From contig NZ_AP022564.1 of assembly GCF_010727125.1 (NCBI RefSeq), positions 3,782,001-3,846,000 of the forward strand: DNA of 64,000 nucleotides, read 5' to 3'. Source of the DNA: Mycolicibacter terrae (GTDB taxonomy: Bacteria; Actinomycetota; Actinomycetes; Mycobacteriales; Mycobacteriaceae). Shown here in pieces: positions 16,999 to 25,490 of this stretch. Made by a program: the position numbers and the translations under genes. The stretch's first letter is position 1. The number at the start of each line of letters is the position of its first letter. Under the pieces are notes generated by a model. It saw only the letters and a program-made list of their open reading frames with translations, was not told where the DNA came from and ran no database searches.

Positions 16999-18015
16999 TC
17001 AGATCAGCCGCTGCTGCGGGGTGGACTTGGCCACCAGCGCGGCGTCACTGGTCACCGCGTCGCCCAGCACCTCGTCGATGCGCGCCAGCAGCTCGGCGGG
17101 GATCCGCACCCCGGCAGCCTTGACGTTCTCGGTCACCTGCTCCGGGCGCGATGCCCCGACCAGCGCCGCGGCGACGTTGTCGTTCTGCAGCACCCAGGCA
17201 ATGGCCAACTGCGCCGTCGTGAGGTCCAATTCCTCGGCGATCGGACGCAGCTGCTGCACCCGGGTCAGCACGTCGTCGGTCATGAACCGCTTGACGAAAT
17301 TCGCCCCGCCCTTCTCATCGGTGGCGCGTGAGCCGGCCGGCGGCGGCTGACCCGGCAGGTACTTGCCCGACAGCACGCCCTGGGCCATCGGCGACCAGAC
17401 GATCTGGCTCAGGCCCAGCTCTTGACAGACCGGAATCACCTCCGGCTCGATGATCCGCCACAGCATCGAGTACTGCGGCTGACTGGAGATCAGCGAAACC
17501 CCCAGCTCGCGAGCCAGTCCGTGGGCCTGGCGGATCTGCTCGGGGCTCCACTCGCTGACGCCGATGTAGAGCGCCTTGCCCGCCCGGACGATGTCGGCGA
17601 ACGCCTGCATGGTCTCCTCCAGCGGGGTGAAGGAGTCATAGCGGTGCGCCTGGTACAGGTCGACGTAGTCGGTGCCCAGCCGGCGCAGTGACCCGTCGAT
17701 GGCCTCCATCATGTGTTTGCGGGACAATCCGGTGTCGTTCTTACCCAACGGGGCCGGCCCGATCGGCCAGTAGACCTTGGTGAAGATCTCCAGTGATTCG
17801 CGGCGCCGTCCTTTGAGTGCCGCCCCGAGCACCTCCTCGGCAGCGCCGTTGGCGTACACGTCGGCGGTGTCGAACGTGGTGATACCGCAGTCCAGCGCGG
17901 CGTGCACGCACGCGGTGGCGACGTCGTTCTCGACCTGCGATCCGTGGGTGAGCCAGTTGCCGTAGGTGATCTCTGAGATCTGCAGGCCGGAGTTGCCCAG
18001 GTAGCGAAATTCCAT
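16999..18015 (-). CDS. Aldo/keto reductase (Kv-beta-like subgroup)
   Basis: 338 residues from ATG 18015. The fold is clear: MEFRYLGNSGLQISEITYG, catalytic FDTADVYANGAAEEVLGAAL with Asp and Tyr, Lys in IFTKVYWP, and His in YVDLYQAHRYD. The segment LGVSLISSQPQYSMLWR and the downstream NADPH-binding VGASRPEQVTEN match the potassium-channel beta-subunit-like AKRs. It is divergent from the PNPOx-like gene, with only 18 bases between the starts, so the promoters overlap. Confidence 0.9.
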   Translation of the reverse strand: MEFRYLGNSGLQISEITYGNWLTHGSQVENDVATACVHAALDCGITTFDTADVYANGAAEEVLGAALKGRRRESLEIFTKVYWPIGPAPLGKNDTGLSRKHMMEAIDGSLRRLGTDYVDLYQAHRYDSFTPLEETMQAFADIVRAGKALYIGVSEWSPEQIRQAHGLARELGVSLISSQPQYSMLWRIIEPEVIPVCQELGLSQIVWSPMAQGVLSGKYLPGQPPPAGSRATDEKGGANFVKRFMTDDVLTRVQQLRPIAEELDLTTAQLAIAWVLQNDNVAAALVGASRPEQVTENVKAAGVRIPAELLARIDEVLGDAVTSDAALVAKSTPQQRLI

Positions 18016-18033
18016 AACGTTATCTTGGACTTT

Positions 18034-18414
18034 ATGGCCCGAACTGTCGACCTCGCCCGCTTGGCCGAGCTGTTGCCCGGCTACCGCTACGCCTTTCTGG
18101 TCACCGTCGGCGACGACTACCGCATCCGTACCGTCGCGATCACCCCGACCTTCGACGGCGCCCGGTTGGATATCGGCCCGGTCGGCACCCACGGCCGGGA
18201 GAACATGGCCGCCCGTGACGCGGTCACCCTGGTCTGGCCGGCCCGCGACGTCGGCGATTACTCGCTGTTCGTCGACGGCCGGGCCGAGGTTCCCGATGAT
18301 CCGGCCGGTCCGGTGCTGGTGACACCGACCAAAGCCCTGTTGCACCGGCCTGTTTTCGAGGGCGGGCGGGCCGTAGGCACCGTGCACGACTGCGTACAGC
18401 TCAAGGCGGACTAG
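18034..18414 (+). CDS. PNPOx-like flavin/F420-binding split-barrel protein, copy 1
   Basis: 126 residues from ATG 18034 (a TTG at 18025 is also in frame). TATCTT at 18021-18026 ends seven bases before the ATG, which fits a leaderless transcript. The split-barrel pattern is seen in GYRYAFLVTVGDDYRIRTVA, GARLDIGPVGTHGRENMAAR and VTLVWPARDVGDYSLFVDGR. It is clearly homologous to the following gene, with YRYAFLVTV and YDYAYLITV, and VTLVWP and VTVMWP, in equivalent positions. The substrate is unknown. Confidence 0.72.
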   Translation: MARTVDLARLAELLPGYRYAFLVTVGDDYRIRTVAITPTFDGARLDIGPVGTHGRENMAARDAVTLVWPARDVGDYSLFVDGRAEVPDDPAGPVLVTPTKALLHRPVFEGGRAVGTVHDCVQLKAD

Positions 18415-18424
18415 GCTCGAATTC

Positions 18425-18826
18425 ATGACCTCCAACGTGGATTTCGACCGCCTCGCAGAGAAACTCGTGGGCTACGACTACGCCTACCTGATCACCGTCG
18501 ACGCCGAGAACCGGCCGCACCCGGTACCGGTGATGCCGACGCTCGACGGCGACATCGTGCACATCGGAGCGCTGGGCGGGCGGCGCAGCCGGGCGAATCT
18601 GGCCCGCAGCGGCGACGTCACGGTGATGTGGCCGCCGCCGGTCCCGGGCGGTTACACCGTCATCGTCGACGGCACCGCCGAGGTGTCTGATGCCGGTGAG
18701 CTGGCCAGCGTGAAGATCACCCCCAGTCGCGCGGTGCTGATCCGGGTCGCCACCCCGGAGTCTCCGGGCGAAACCCCTTGCTACAGCGACTGTGTCGACT
18801 TGAAGGTCACTGCGCAGGGAGTCTGA
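18425..18826 (+). CDS. PNPOx-like flavin/F420-binding split-barrel protein, copy 2
   Basis: 133 residues, ten bases after copy 1 and in the same transcription unit. It keeps the same blocks as copy 1 (GYDYAYLITVDAENRPHPVP, HIGALGGRRSRANLARSGDV, GGYTVIVDGTAEV) and ends in the shared HDCVQLK/SDCVDLK motif. The pair looks like a tandem duplication that has diverged, and the products may form a heterodimer. Its last 20 bases overlap the end of the convergent MBL-CobU gene. Confidence 0.74.
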   Translation: MTSNVDFDRLAEKLVGYDYAYLITVDAENRPHPVPVMPTLDGDIVHIGALGGRRSRANLARSGDVTVMWPPPVPGGYTVIVDGTAEVSDAGELASVKITPSRAVLIRVATPESPGETPCYSDCVDLKVTAQGV

Positions 18827-20141
18827 GCGGTCGCCCGGCCACCATCAGCAGCACCTCGTCGGACTCGGTGGCGATCCGCGCGTTGAGCACTCCGAGCAGG
18901 TCGCGGAACAACCGGCCGGAGGCGGTGGGCGGAACCACGCCGCTGCCGACTTCGTTGCTGACCGCCACCGCCCGCACGGGGCAGGCCCGCCAGGCCGCCA
19001 CCAGCTCGTCGATGTCGGCGTGCACGCCGTCGAGCCCACCGTCGTCCCAGGCTCGGCGCAGGTCCATCCGGGCGGTGAGCCAGGTGCCCAAACAATCCAG
19101 TAACACCGGGGTTTCGGCGGTGAGCAGCGTATCGGCGATGTCGACGGTCTCCACGGTGCGCCAGGAGTGCGGGCGCCTGCCCCGGTGCAGCCGGATTCGC
19201 TCGGCCCACTCCGGATCGCCCTCGCGCATACCGCCGGTGGCCAGGTAGGTGACCGCGGGTTCTCCTGCCAGCAGCGCTTCGGCGTGCGCGGATTTCCCCG
19301 ACCGGGCGCCACCGAGCACCAAGGTGCGCCGTTGAGCCGGCCGGGACGCACCCACAATCTCGCCGTCACGCCCCGGGCGAGCACCTGAATCCATCAGTGC
19401 TGCAGCTAATTTCGAGCCGGTAAAGTTGTGATGACTCAGATGGACGGCGACGACCTCGGTGGCCTCGACAATGGCGCCGGATCGTCGCAACGTCGCCACG
19501 GTTGCCGCGAAGGCAGGCAGATCATGGTGTTCGGTGCCGTGCCCGGTGTGGTTGCCGAACGTCTCCTCCAGGAACACCGCATCGAAGGCGGCACCGGCGA
19601 CCGCGGCGTGCGTCTCCTCGGGCAGGGGGCCGGTGTCGGTGGCCCAGAAGATCCGGCCGCCAACGGATTCCAGGTCGTAGAGCACCGCGTCACCGCCGAT
19701 GTCGGACCCGTGTGCGGCGGCCAGCACCCGGACCCGGTAGGCACCCAGATGCACGTCGTCGCCGGGCCCCACCTCGACGAAGCGCACCGGATCGTCCGGG
19801 CCCACCCAATCCCGGCACTGATCCAGGGCACTGGCCGGTCCGACCACGTCCAGCGGCTCGGCGGTCCCGGCCCAGTGCCGCATCAGCAGCGCTGCCGGGC
19901 CGACGTGGTCGGGGTGTCCGTGGGTGAACAGGATGTGGCGCACCGGCGCCAGCGACCGGCCGTGACGCATCGCGGAGCGTGGCGCCTCGGGGCCGCAGTC
20001 GAGCAGCAGGACGTCGTCGACCAGTGCGGCGGTCTGGGCGCGGATCTCCCCGGTGTCGACCGCCCACCGGCAGGAAGCACACCGGCAGAACGGATTGGGC
20101 CAGCCGTCGGCGCTGCCGGTGCCCAAAAGCAGGATCTCCAT
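18807..20141 (-). CDS. cobU: Fusion of PhnP-like metallo-beta-lactamase domain and CobU (adenosylcobinamide kinase/guanylyltransferase)
   Basis: 444 residues from ATG 20141, preceded by GGGAGG. Residues 1-260 are an MBL hydrolase: Cys19-x-Cys21-x-x-Cys24, as in PhnP, then HGHPDH at 74-79 and WATDTGPLP at 167-174. Residues about 272-444 are CobU: P-loop GGARSGKS at 277-284, YLATGGMREGDPEWAERI, LLDCLGTWLT and VSNEVGSGVVPP. CobU phosphorylates adenosylcobinamide and adds GMP during cobalamin assembly or salvage. M. tuberculosis CobU is remembered as a stand-alone protein of about 174 residues, so the MBL part is an addition. Inference: the phosphodiesterase-like domain acts on a cobamide or nucleotide intermediate. 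Confidence 0.87.
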   Translation of the reverse strand: MEILLLGTGSADGWPNPFCRCASCRWAVDTGEIRAQTAALVDDVLLLDCGPEAPRSAMRHGRSLAPVRHILFTHGHPDHVGPAALLMRHWAGTAEPLDVVGPASALDQCRDWVGPDDPVRFVEVGPGDDVHLGAYRVRVLAAAHGSDIGGDAVLYDLESVGGRIFWATDTGPLPEETHAAVAGAAFDAVFLEETFGNHTGHGTEHHDLPAFAATVATLRRSGAIVEATEVVAVHLSHHNFTGSKLAAALMDSGARPGRDGEIVGASRPAQRRTLVLGGARSGKSAHAEALLAGEPAVTYLATGGMREGDPEWAERIRLHRGRRPHSWRTVETVDIADTLLTAETPVLLDCLGTWLTARMDLRRAWDDGGLDGVHADIDELVAAWRACPVRAVAVSNEVGSGVVPPTASGRLFRDLLGVLNARIATESDEVLLMVAGRPLRLPAQ

Positions 20142-20156
20142 GGCGCCTCCCCTCGG

Positions 20157-20214
20157 CGAGCAGACACAGAATCGCACGATGCGACCGCCGCGGGTGCGAC
20201 TCTATGTCTGCTCG
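20157..20214. repeat. Long intergenic inverted repeat (21-nt arms)
   Basis: Arms 20157-20177 and 20194-20214 are complementary at 19 of 21 positions, with a 16-nt loop. The stem carries the core GAGCAGACA and its complement. It lies between the stop of the secreted-protein gene (20227) and the start of the MBL-CobU gene (20141), both on the minus strand. I recall similar GAGCAGAC-type palindromes at other gene ends in mycobacteria, so it may be a dispersed element. It could act as a transcript end or processing site. No U-tract follows. Confidence 0.7.
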
Positions 20215-20226
20215 CGGAGGCAGCGA

Positions 20227-21180
20227 CTACGGGGTGAGCCCGGTCAAAAGGTCGAGCGCGCTGTACAGGCCGGCGTCGGCCAGATCGGCCAGCGGCGACG
20301 GAGTCACCAGGTCTGCGACGTCGGCTGGCGCGAACCACGATGCGATCGGCGACAGGTCGATGTTGCCGAAGATCGTTTGGATCTCATCCACCGCGGGGCC
20401 GTCGACCGGGTCGTAGTACAGGTTCTCCACCGGAAACAAGCCATAAACGAATGCGTGTTGATCGAAGACATCCCCGGCCTTATCTACGAACTCGACGTCG
20501 GTCGGCGACGTGACGTATTCGGTCCCGGTCAGCGTCGGCACGTCGGGGCCGCTGCCGTCGGTGAACATTGCGGGAACCGACCACACCAGCGAGGAGTCCG
20601 GTGTCTCCATCGGCGTGACCGACGTTGCCATCGGCCCTCCGGCCCAGTGGTCGCTGCCGTTCGACAGCCCCAGCGCCTGGGTAATGCGCAAGCCGCCACC
20701 GTCGCCGACCACGATGTTGTTCCCCACGGTCTCCGCGTTCACCGTGGGAAGCTCCGCCGGGGCGAACGTCGAGGCCATCGACGACATATCGAAGCTGCCG
20801 AACGGGGTCTTCATGGCGTCGACGGCGGGGCCGTCCCCGGCCGGGTCGTAATACAGGTTCGTGAATCCCGGAAACAGCTGGTTCTGGTCGTAGATCGCTC
20901 CGTCCTTGGTGATGAACTCGTCGTTGAACCCGCCGCCCGACAGCGTGATGTAGTCGGTCCCGGTCAGGGTCGTGCCGGTGCCGGACGTGAAACTCGCGGG
21001 CAGCTCCCACGCCGGGGACCACCCTTCCTGGGTCAGAGTTGGCAACTGCGCGAGCAGCTGGGCGGTGCCCACGTCGTAGTCCGGCGTCCAGGTCTCTCCG
21101 GTGGCGTTGGCCACCGCCGAGCTCGCGAACGCCGCCGCGACGGCTCCCCCGACAACGATCCCCCATGCGAAGTGCTTCAT
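20227..21180 (-). CDS. Secreted protein of unknown function with internal duplication
   Basis: 317 residues. A short signal peptide (MKHFAWGIVVGGAVAAAFAS, cleavage probably after AVANA) indicates export. The mature part holds two copies of a roughly 88-residue domain, residues 58-144 and 199-288. Matching blocks are TLTGTDYIT and TLTGTEYVT, TNLYYDPAGDGPAVDAMKTP and ENLYYDPVDGPAVDEIQTIF, and ASTFAPAEL and ASWFAPADV. I do not recognise the family; the style resembles PE/PPE-associated exported proteins. Expression is probably separate from groEL, whose terminator lies between them. Confidence 0.78.
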   Translation of the reverse strand: MKHFAWGIVVGGAVAAAFASSAVANATGETWTPDYDVGTAQLLAQLPTLTQEGWSPAWELPASFTSGTGTTLTGTDYITLSGGGFNDEFITKDGAIYDQNQLFPGFTNLYYDPAGDGPAVDAMKTPFGSFDMSSMASTFAPAELPTVNAETVGNNIVVGDGGGLRITQALGLSNGSDHWAGGPMATSVTPMETPDSSLVWSVPAMFTDGSGPDVPTLTGTEYVTSPTDVEFVDKAGDVFDQHAFVYGLFPVENLYYDPVDGPAVDEIQTIFGNIDLSPIASWFAPADVADLVTPSPLADLADAGLYSALDLLTGLTP

Positions 21181-21284
21181 CGATTCCTCTCACGCAAGAT
21201 GCGGTCTCACAACGTAGTTCTTTTTCACAAGGAGGACCAAGATTTATTTGCTGGGGAATCACTGTCAGCCCGCGCGCTGCAACG

Positions 21285-21316
21285 AAAAAACCCGGCCCCC
21301 CAAAGGGACCGGGCTC
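21285..21316 (-). terminator. Intrinsic terminator after groEL
   Basis: On the minus strand AGCCCGGTCCC, a TTT loop and GGGGGGCCGGGT form a strong GC-rich stem that runs directly into six T residues (positions 21290-21285). It lies 16 bases downstream of the groEL stop. This is one of the few classical U-tract terminators in the window. Confidence 0.88.
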
Positions 21317-21332
21317 TTTCGTGCAACCAGAC

Positions 21333-23072
<1,740 letters not shown>

Positions 23073-23099
23073 CTAGCACTCGCCGGTCGCGAGTGCCAA
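23073..23099. promoter_or_regulatory. CIRCE operator (proximal to groEL)
   Basis: CTAGCACTC, nine bases, then GAGTGCCAA: the 9-9-9 layout of the HrcA-binding CIRCE element, with one imperfect position in each outer end. It lies about 115 bases upstream of the groEL2 ATG. Confidence 0.92.
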
Positions 23100-23107
23100 C
23101 GTCATTC

Positions 23108-23134
23108 TTAGCACTCGCCCATGGAGAGTGCAAG
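23108..23134. promoter_or_regulatory. CIRCE operator (distal to groEL)
   Basis: TTAGCACTC, nine bases, then GAGTGCAAG. The left arm is the exact consensus and the right arm differs from GAGTGCTAA at two positions. The two elements are separated by eight bases, so their centres lie 35 bp apart, compatible with cooperative HrcA binding. The 3' end of the tetR gene begins 12 bases further on. Confidence 0.92.
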
Positions 23135-23146
23135 ATTGCCGGGTTC

Positions 23147-23713
23147 CTATTGCGGCGGGCGCAAACCGTCGATGACGACCTCGGTCACACGTTCGGCCAA
23201 TGCAGAGTTGTAGGACTGCATCGCCTGGCATCCGACCAGGATCGCCTTCACTTCGGGGACGTCGATGTCGTGTCGCGCGGTACCCGCCTGCTGAGCCGCC
23301 TGTAGCAGCTCGTCAAGCACCGCCAAGAACGCAGCCTCCGTGTCGGGCGCGAACTCCGCGATGTCGATTCCGGCGCCGGCCAGCGCCTCAACCAGCCCGC
23401 GGTCGGTCGCGCCCCACTGCAGGACGATCGACCGGAGAAAGGTGAACATCGCCGTTCCGGGCGCCTCGGATTCCAGCAGGGCGTAGCCGTTGTCGGTGAC
23501 ACGCCGCACCCGGTCCTGGATGACCGCCTGAAACAACTCCTCCTTGGTGGGGAAGTGCCGGTAGATGGTCCCGGCACCGACTCCGGCACGCCGGGCGATC
23601 TCGTCGATGGGCACCGACAAGCCTTCGGCGGCAAAGGTTTCGTAGGCCACTTCCAGGATGCGCGCGCGGTTGCGCGCCGCGTCGGCGCGCAGTGGCCGGG
23701 TGGGCTGAGTCAC
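23147..23713 (-). CDS. TetR family transcriptional regulator
   Basis: 188 residues from GTG 23713, which has AGGGA seven bases upstream; a TTG at 23737 would add eight residues. The N-terminal HTH (RILEVAYETFAAEGLSVPI, IARRAGVGAGTIYRHFPTKE) is a textbook TetR DNA-binding domain. The C-terminal ligand domain is not diagnostic. It is divergent from an SDR gene, and an inverted repeat lies between them, so it probably represses that gene and itself. Confidence 0.92.
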   Translation of the reverse strand: MTQPTRPLRADAARNRARILEVAYETFAAEGLSVPIDEIARRAGVGAGTIYRHFPTKEELFQAVIQDRVRRVTDNGYALLESEAPGTAMFTFLRSIVLQWGATDRGLVEALAGAGIDIAEFAPDTEAAFLAVLDELLQAAQQAGTARHDIDVPEVKAILVGCQAMQSYNSALAERVTEVVIDGLRPPQ

Positions 23714-23730
23714 CTGAGCATCCCTATCGC

Positions 23731-23761
23731 TTGACAAAACGGGGCGTACGTTCCGTATAGT
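23731..23761 (+). promoter_or_regulatory. Putative promoter of the SDR gene
   Basis: TTGACA (23731-23736) and TATAGT (23756-23761) match sigma70-type boxes, separated by 19 bases, which is longer than the optimum of 17. The left arm of the adjacent inverted repeat fills this spacer, so a bound regulator would block polymerase. Confidence 0.6.
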
Positions 23762-23789
23762 TGCACGAACCGGAGCGTCCGCCCCGTTT
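23737..23789. promoter_or_regulatory. TetR operator: interrupted inverted repeat
   Basis: Left arm 23737-23755 starts AAACGGGGCG and right arm 23771-23789 carries its reverse complement CGCCCCGTTT. The 19-nt arms agree at all but two positions. A spacer of about 15 nt separates them. It lies between the divergent tetR and SDR genes and overlaps the SDR promoter boxes. Confidence 0.78.
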
Positions 23790-23813
23790 ACCCTACAGCT
23801 TCAGGAGCCTTCC

Positions 23814-24722
23814 ATGGCCAAGTGGACAGCCGCCGATATTCCCGACCAGAACGGTCGTGTCGTCGTCATCACCGGCGCCAACACCGGCCTCGGCTTCGAG
23901 ACCGCCGCCGCGCTCGCCGAGCGGGGGGCGCACGTGGTGCTGGCGGTGCGCAATCTCGACAAGGGCAAGGACGCCGAGGCCTTGATCCGGCAGCGCAGCC
24001 CGGGTGCCAGCGTTGCGTTGCAGGAACTCGACCTCACATCGCTGGACTCCGTTCGCACCGCCGCCGCGCAGTTGCGCTCCGAGCATGACCGCATCGATCT
24101 GCTGGTCAACAACGCCGGCGTGATGTGGACGCCGAAGTCGACCACCAAGGACGGCTTCGAGTTGCAGTTCGGCACCAACCACCTGGGCCACTTCGCCTTC
24201 ACCGGCCTGCTGCTGGACCGGCTGCTGCCGGTCGCCGGCTCCCGGGTCGTGACCGTCAGCAGCCTCGGTCACCGCCTCCGTGCCGACATCCACTTCGATG
24301 ACCTGCAGTGGGAGCACGGCTACAGTCGCGTCGCCGCCTATGGGCAGTCCAAGCTGGCCAACTTGCTGTTCACCTACGAACTGCAGCGACGGCTGGCCTC
24401 GCAGCCGACGACGATCGCCACGGCCGCGCATCCCGGGGGTTCCCGGACCGAGCTGACCCGCAACCTGCCCGCCTGGGCTGCCGGGTTGACGCTGCTGGTC
24501 GAGCCGCTGTTCCAGGACGCGGCCATGGGCGCCCTGCCGACGCTGCGTGCTGCCAGCGACCCGCAGGCGCTCGGCGGGCAGTACTTCGGGCCGGACGGCT
24601 TCGCGCAAGGACGCGGCTACCCGAAAGTGGTGGGCTCCAGCCGCAAGTCCCATGACGTCGGCACGCAGAAGCGGCTGTGGAACGTCTCCGAGGAGCTGAC
24701 CGGGGTGGTCTTTCCGGTATAG
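23814..24722 (+). CDS. Short-chain dehydrogenase/reductase (retinol dehydrogenase-like), paralogue A
   Basis: 302 residues, with an AGGAG site before the ATG. NAD(P) motif TGANTGLGFE, NNAG at LLVNNAGVMWTP, and catalytic YGQSKLAN. It is close throughout to the SDR at 32697 (shared phrases include DGFELQFGTNHLGHFA and DDLQWEHGY) and so is a paralogue of the Rv0439c type. The regulator and operator upstream suggest it is inducible by a small hydrophobic ligand, unlike its paralogue. Confidence 0.92.
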   Translation: MAKWTAADIPDQNGRVVVITGANTGLGFETAAALAERGAHVVLAVRNLDKGKDAEALIRQRSPGASVALQELDLTSLDSVRTAAAQLRSEHDRIDLLVNNAGVMWTPKSTTKDGFELQFGTNHLGHFAFTGLLLDRLLPVAGSRVVTVSSLGHRLRADIHFDDLQWEHGYSRVAAYGQSKLANLLFTYELQRRLASQPTTIATAAHPGGSRTELTRNLPAWAAGLTLLVEPLFQDAAMGALPTLRAASDPQALGGQYFGPDGFAQGRGYPKVVGSSRKSHDVGTQKRLWNVSEELTGVVFPV

Positions 24723-24733
24723 CCGAACCCGGT

Positions 24734-25435
24734 TCACCCCACGTCGAGCAGTTCCTCGTAGAAACCGCCGAACCCGCGGGCCCGGTTCACCAGGTGCACC
24801 TCGAGGATCCAGTGACAGACCCGGCCGGTGCGGTCGGTCCGTCGCATCGGGTGATCGGACCCGGGCGTGACGTAGAACTGCGCCTCGTCCCCGGAGATCT
24901 TCTTGTGCGGGAACTCCCCCAGCAGATGCCCGGCGATCGGGGCGCCGAACTCGTAGCCCCGGTCCCGCGCCAATCCGACCACGTGGTCGTAGAGCTGCGC
25001 GCCGGTGATCTCGGCGTGGGCGTCGAAGAACTCCCGCCCGGCCTGCCACACCCCGGGCAGGGCGTCGCGCAGCGCCAGCTTGTCCGGGTCAGCGCCGAGC
25101 ACGAAGGTGCGGCCGAAATCGGCCTCCCACTCCGAGAAGATCGGCCCCAGATCGAGGTAGACGATGTCGTCGTCGACGATGACGCGATCCGGCGGATGGG
25201 CGTGAAACGCCAGCAGGGTGTTCTCTCCGGCGCGCACCACCCGGCGGTGCCAGTGCCGCGTCACCCCGAATCGCTCGGCGGCCAGGCCGGCGATCTCCTC
25301 GGAGAGTTGCTGCTCGCCGACACCGGGGCGGATCATGCCGCGGCGCTCGATCTCGTCGAACAGCGCCGCGGCTTTGGTCTGCGCGTCGAGCAGCCGCTCG
25401 ACGCGGACGGATTCCGGCTCCTCCGGGGTGGACAC
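24734..25435 (-). CDS. M24 family metallopeptidase-like protein (Xaa-Pro aminopeptidase fold)
   Basis: 233 residues. Metal ligands of the pita-bread fold can be traced: VYLDLGPIFSEWEADFGRTF (two Asp), IAGHLLGEFPHK (His) and WILEVHLVN (Glu), with a terminal GGFYEELL giving a second Glu. The usual N-terminal creatinase domain is missing, which is normal for the short members. It could be a peptidase or a non-peptidase pita-bread protein. It converges on the SDR gene and is divergent from the helicase gene. Confidence 0.8.
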   Translation of the reverse strand: MSTPEEPESVRVERLLDAQTKAAALFDEIERRGMIRPGVGEQQLSEEIAGLAAERFGVTRHWHRRVVRAGENTLLAFHAHPPDRVIVDDDIVYLDLGPIFSEWEADFGRTFVLGADPDKLALRDALPGVWQAGREFFDAHAEITGAQLYDHVVGLARDRGYEFGAPIAGHLLGEFPHKKISGDEAQFYVTPGSDHPMRRTDRTGRVCHWILEVHLVNRARGFGGFYEELLDVG

Positions 25436-25490
25436 GCAAGCGATGCTATCCGCTTGCCCTAGACTGCCTCTCGATCAGATAGGAGACCGG

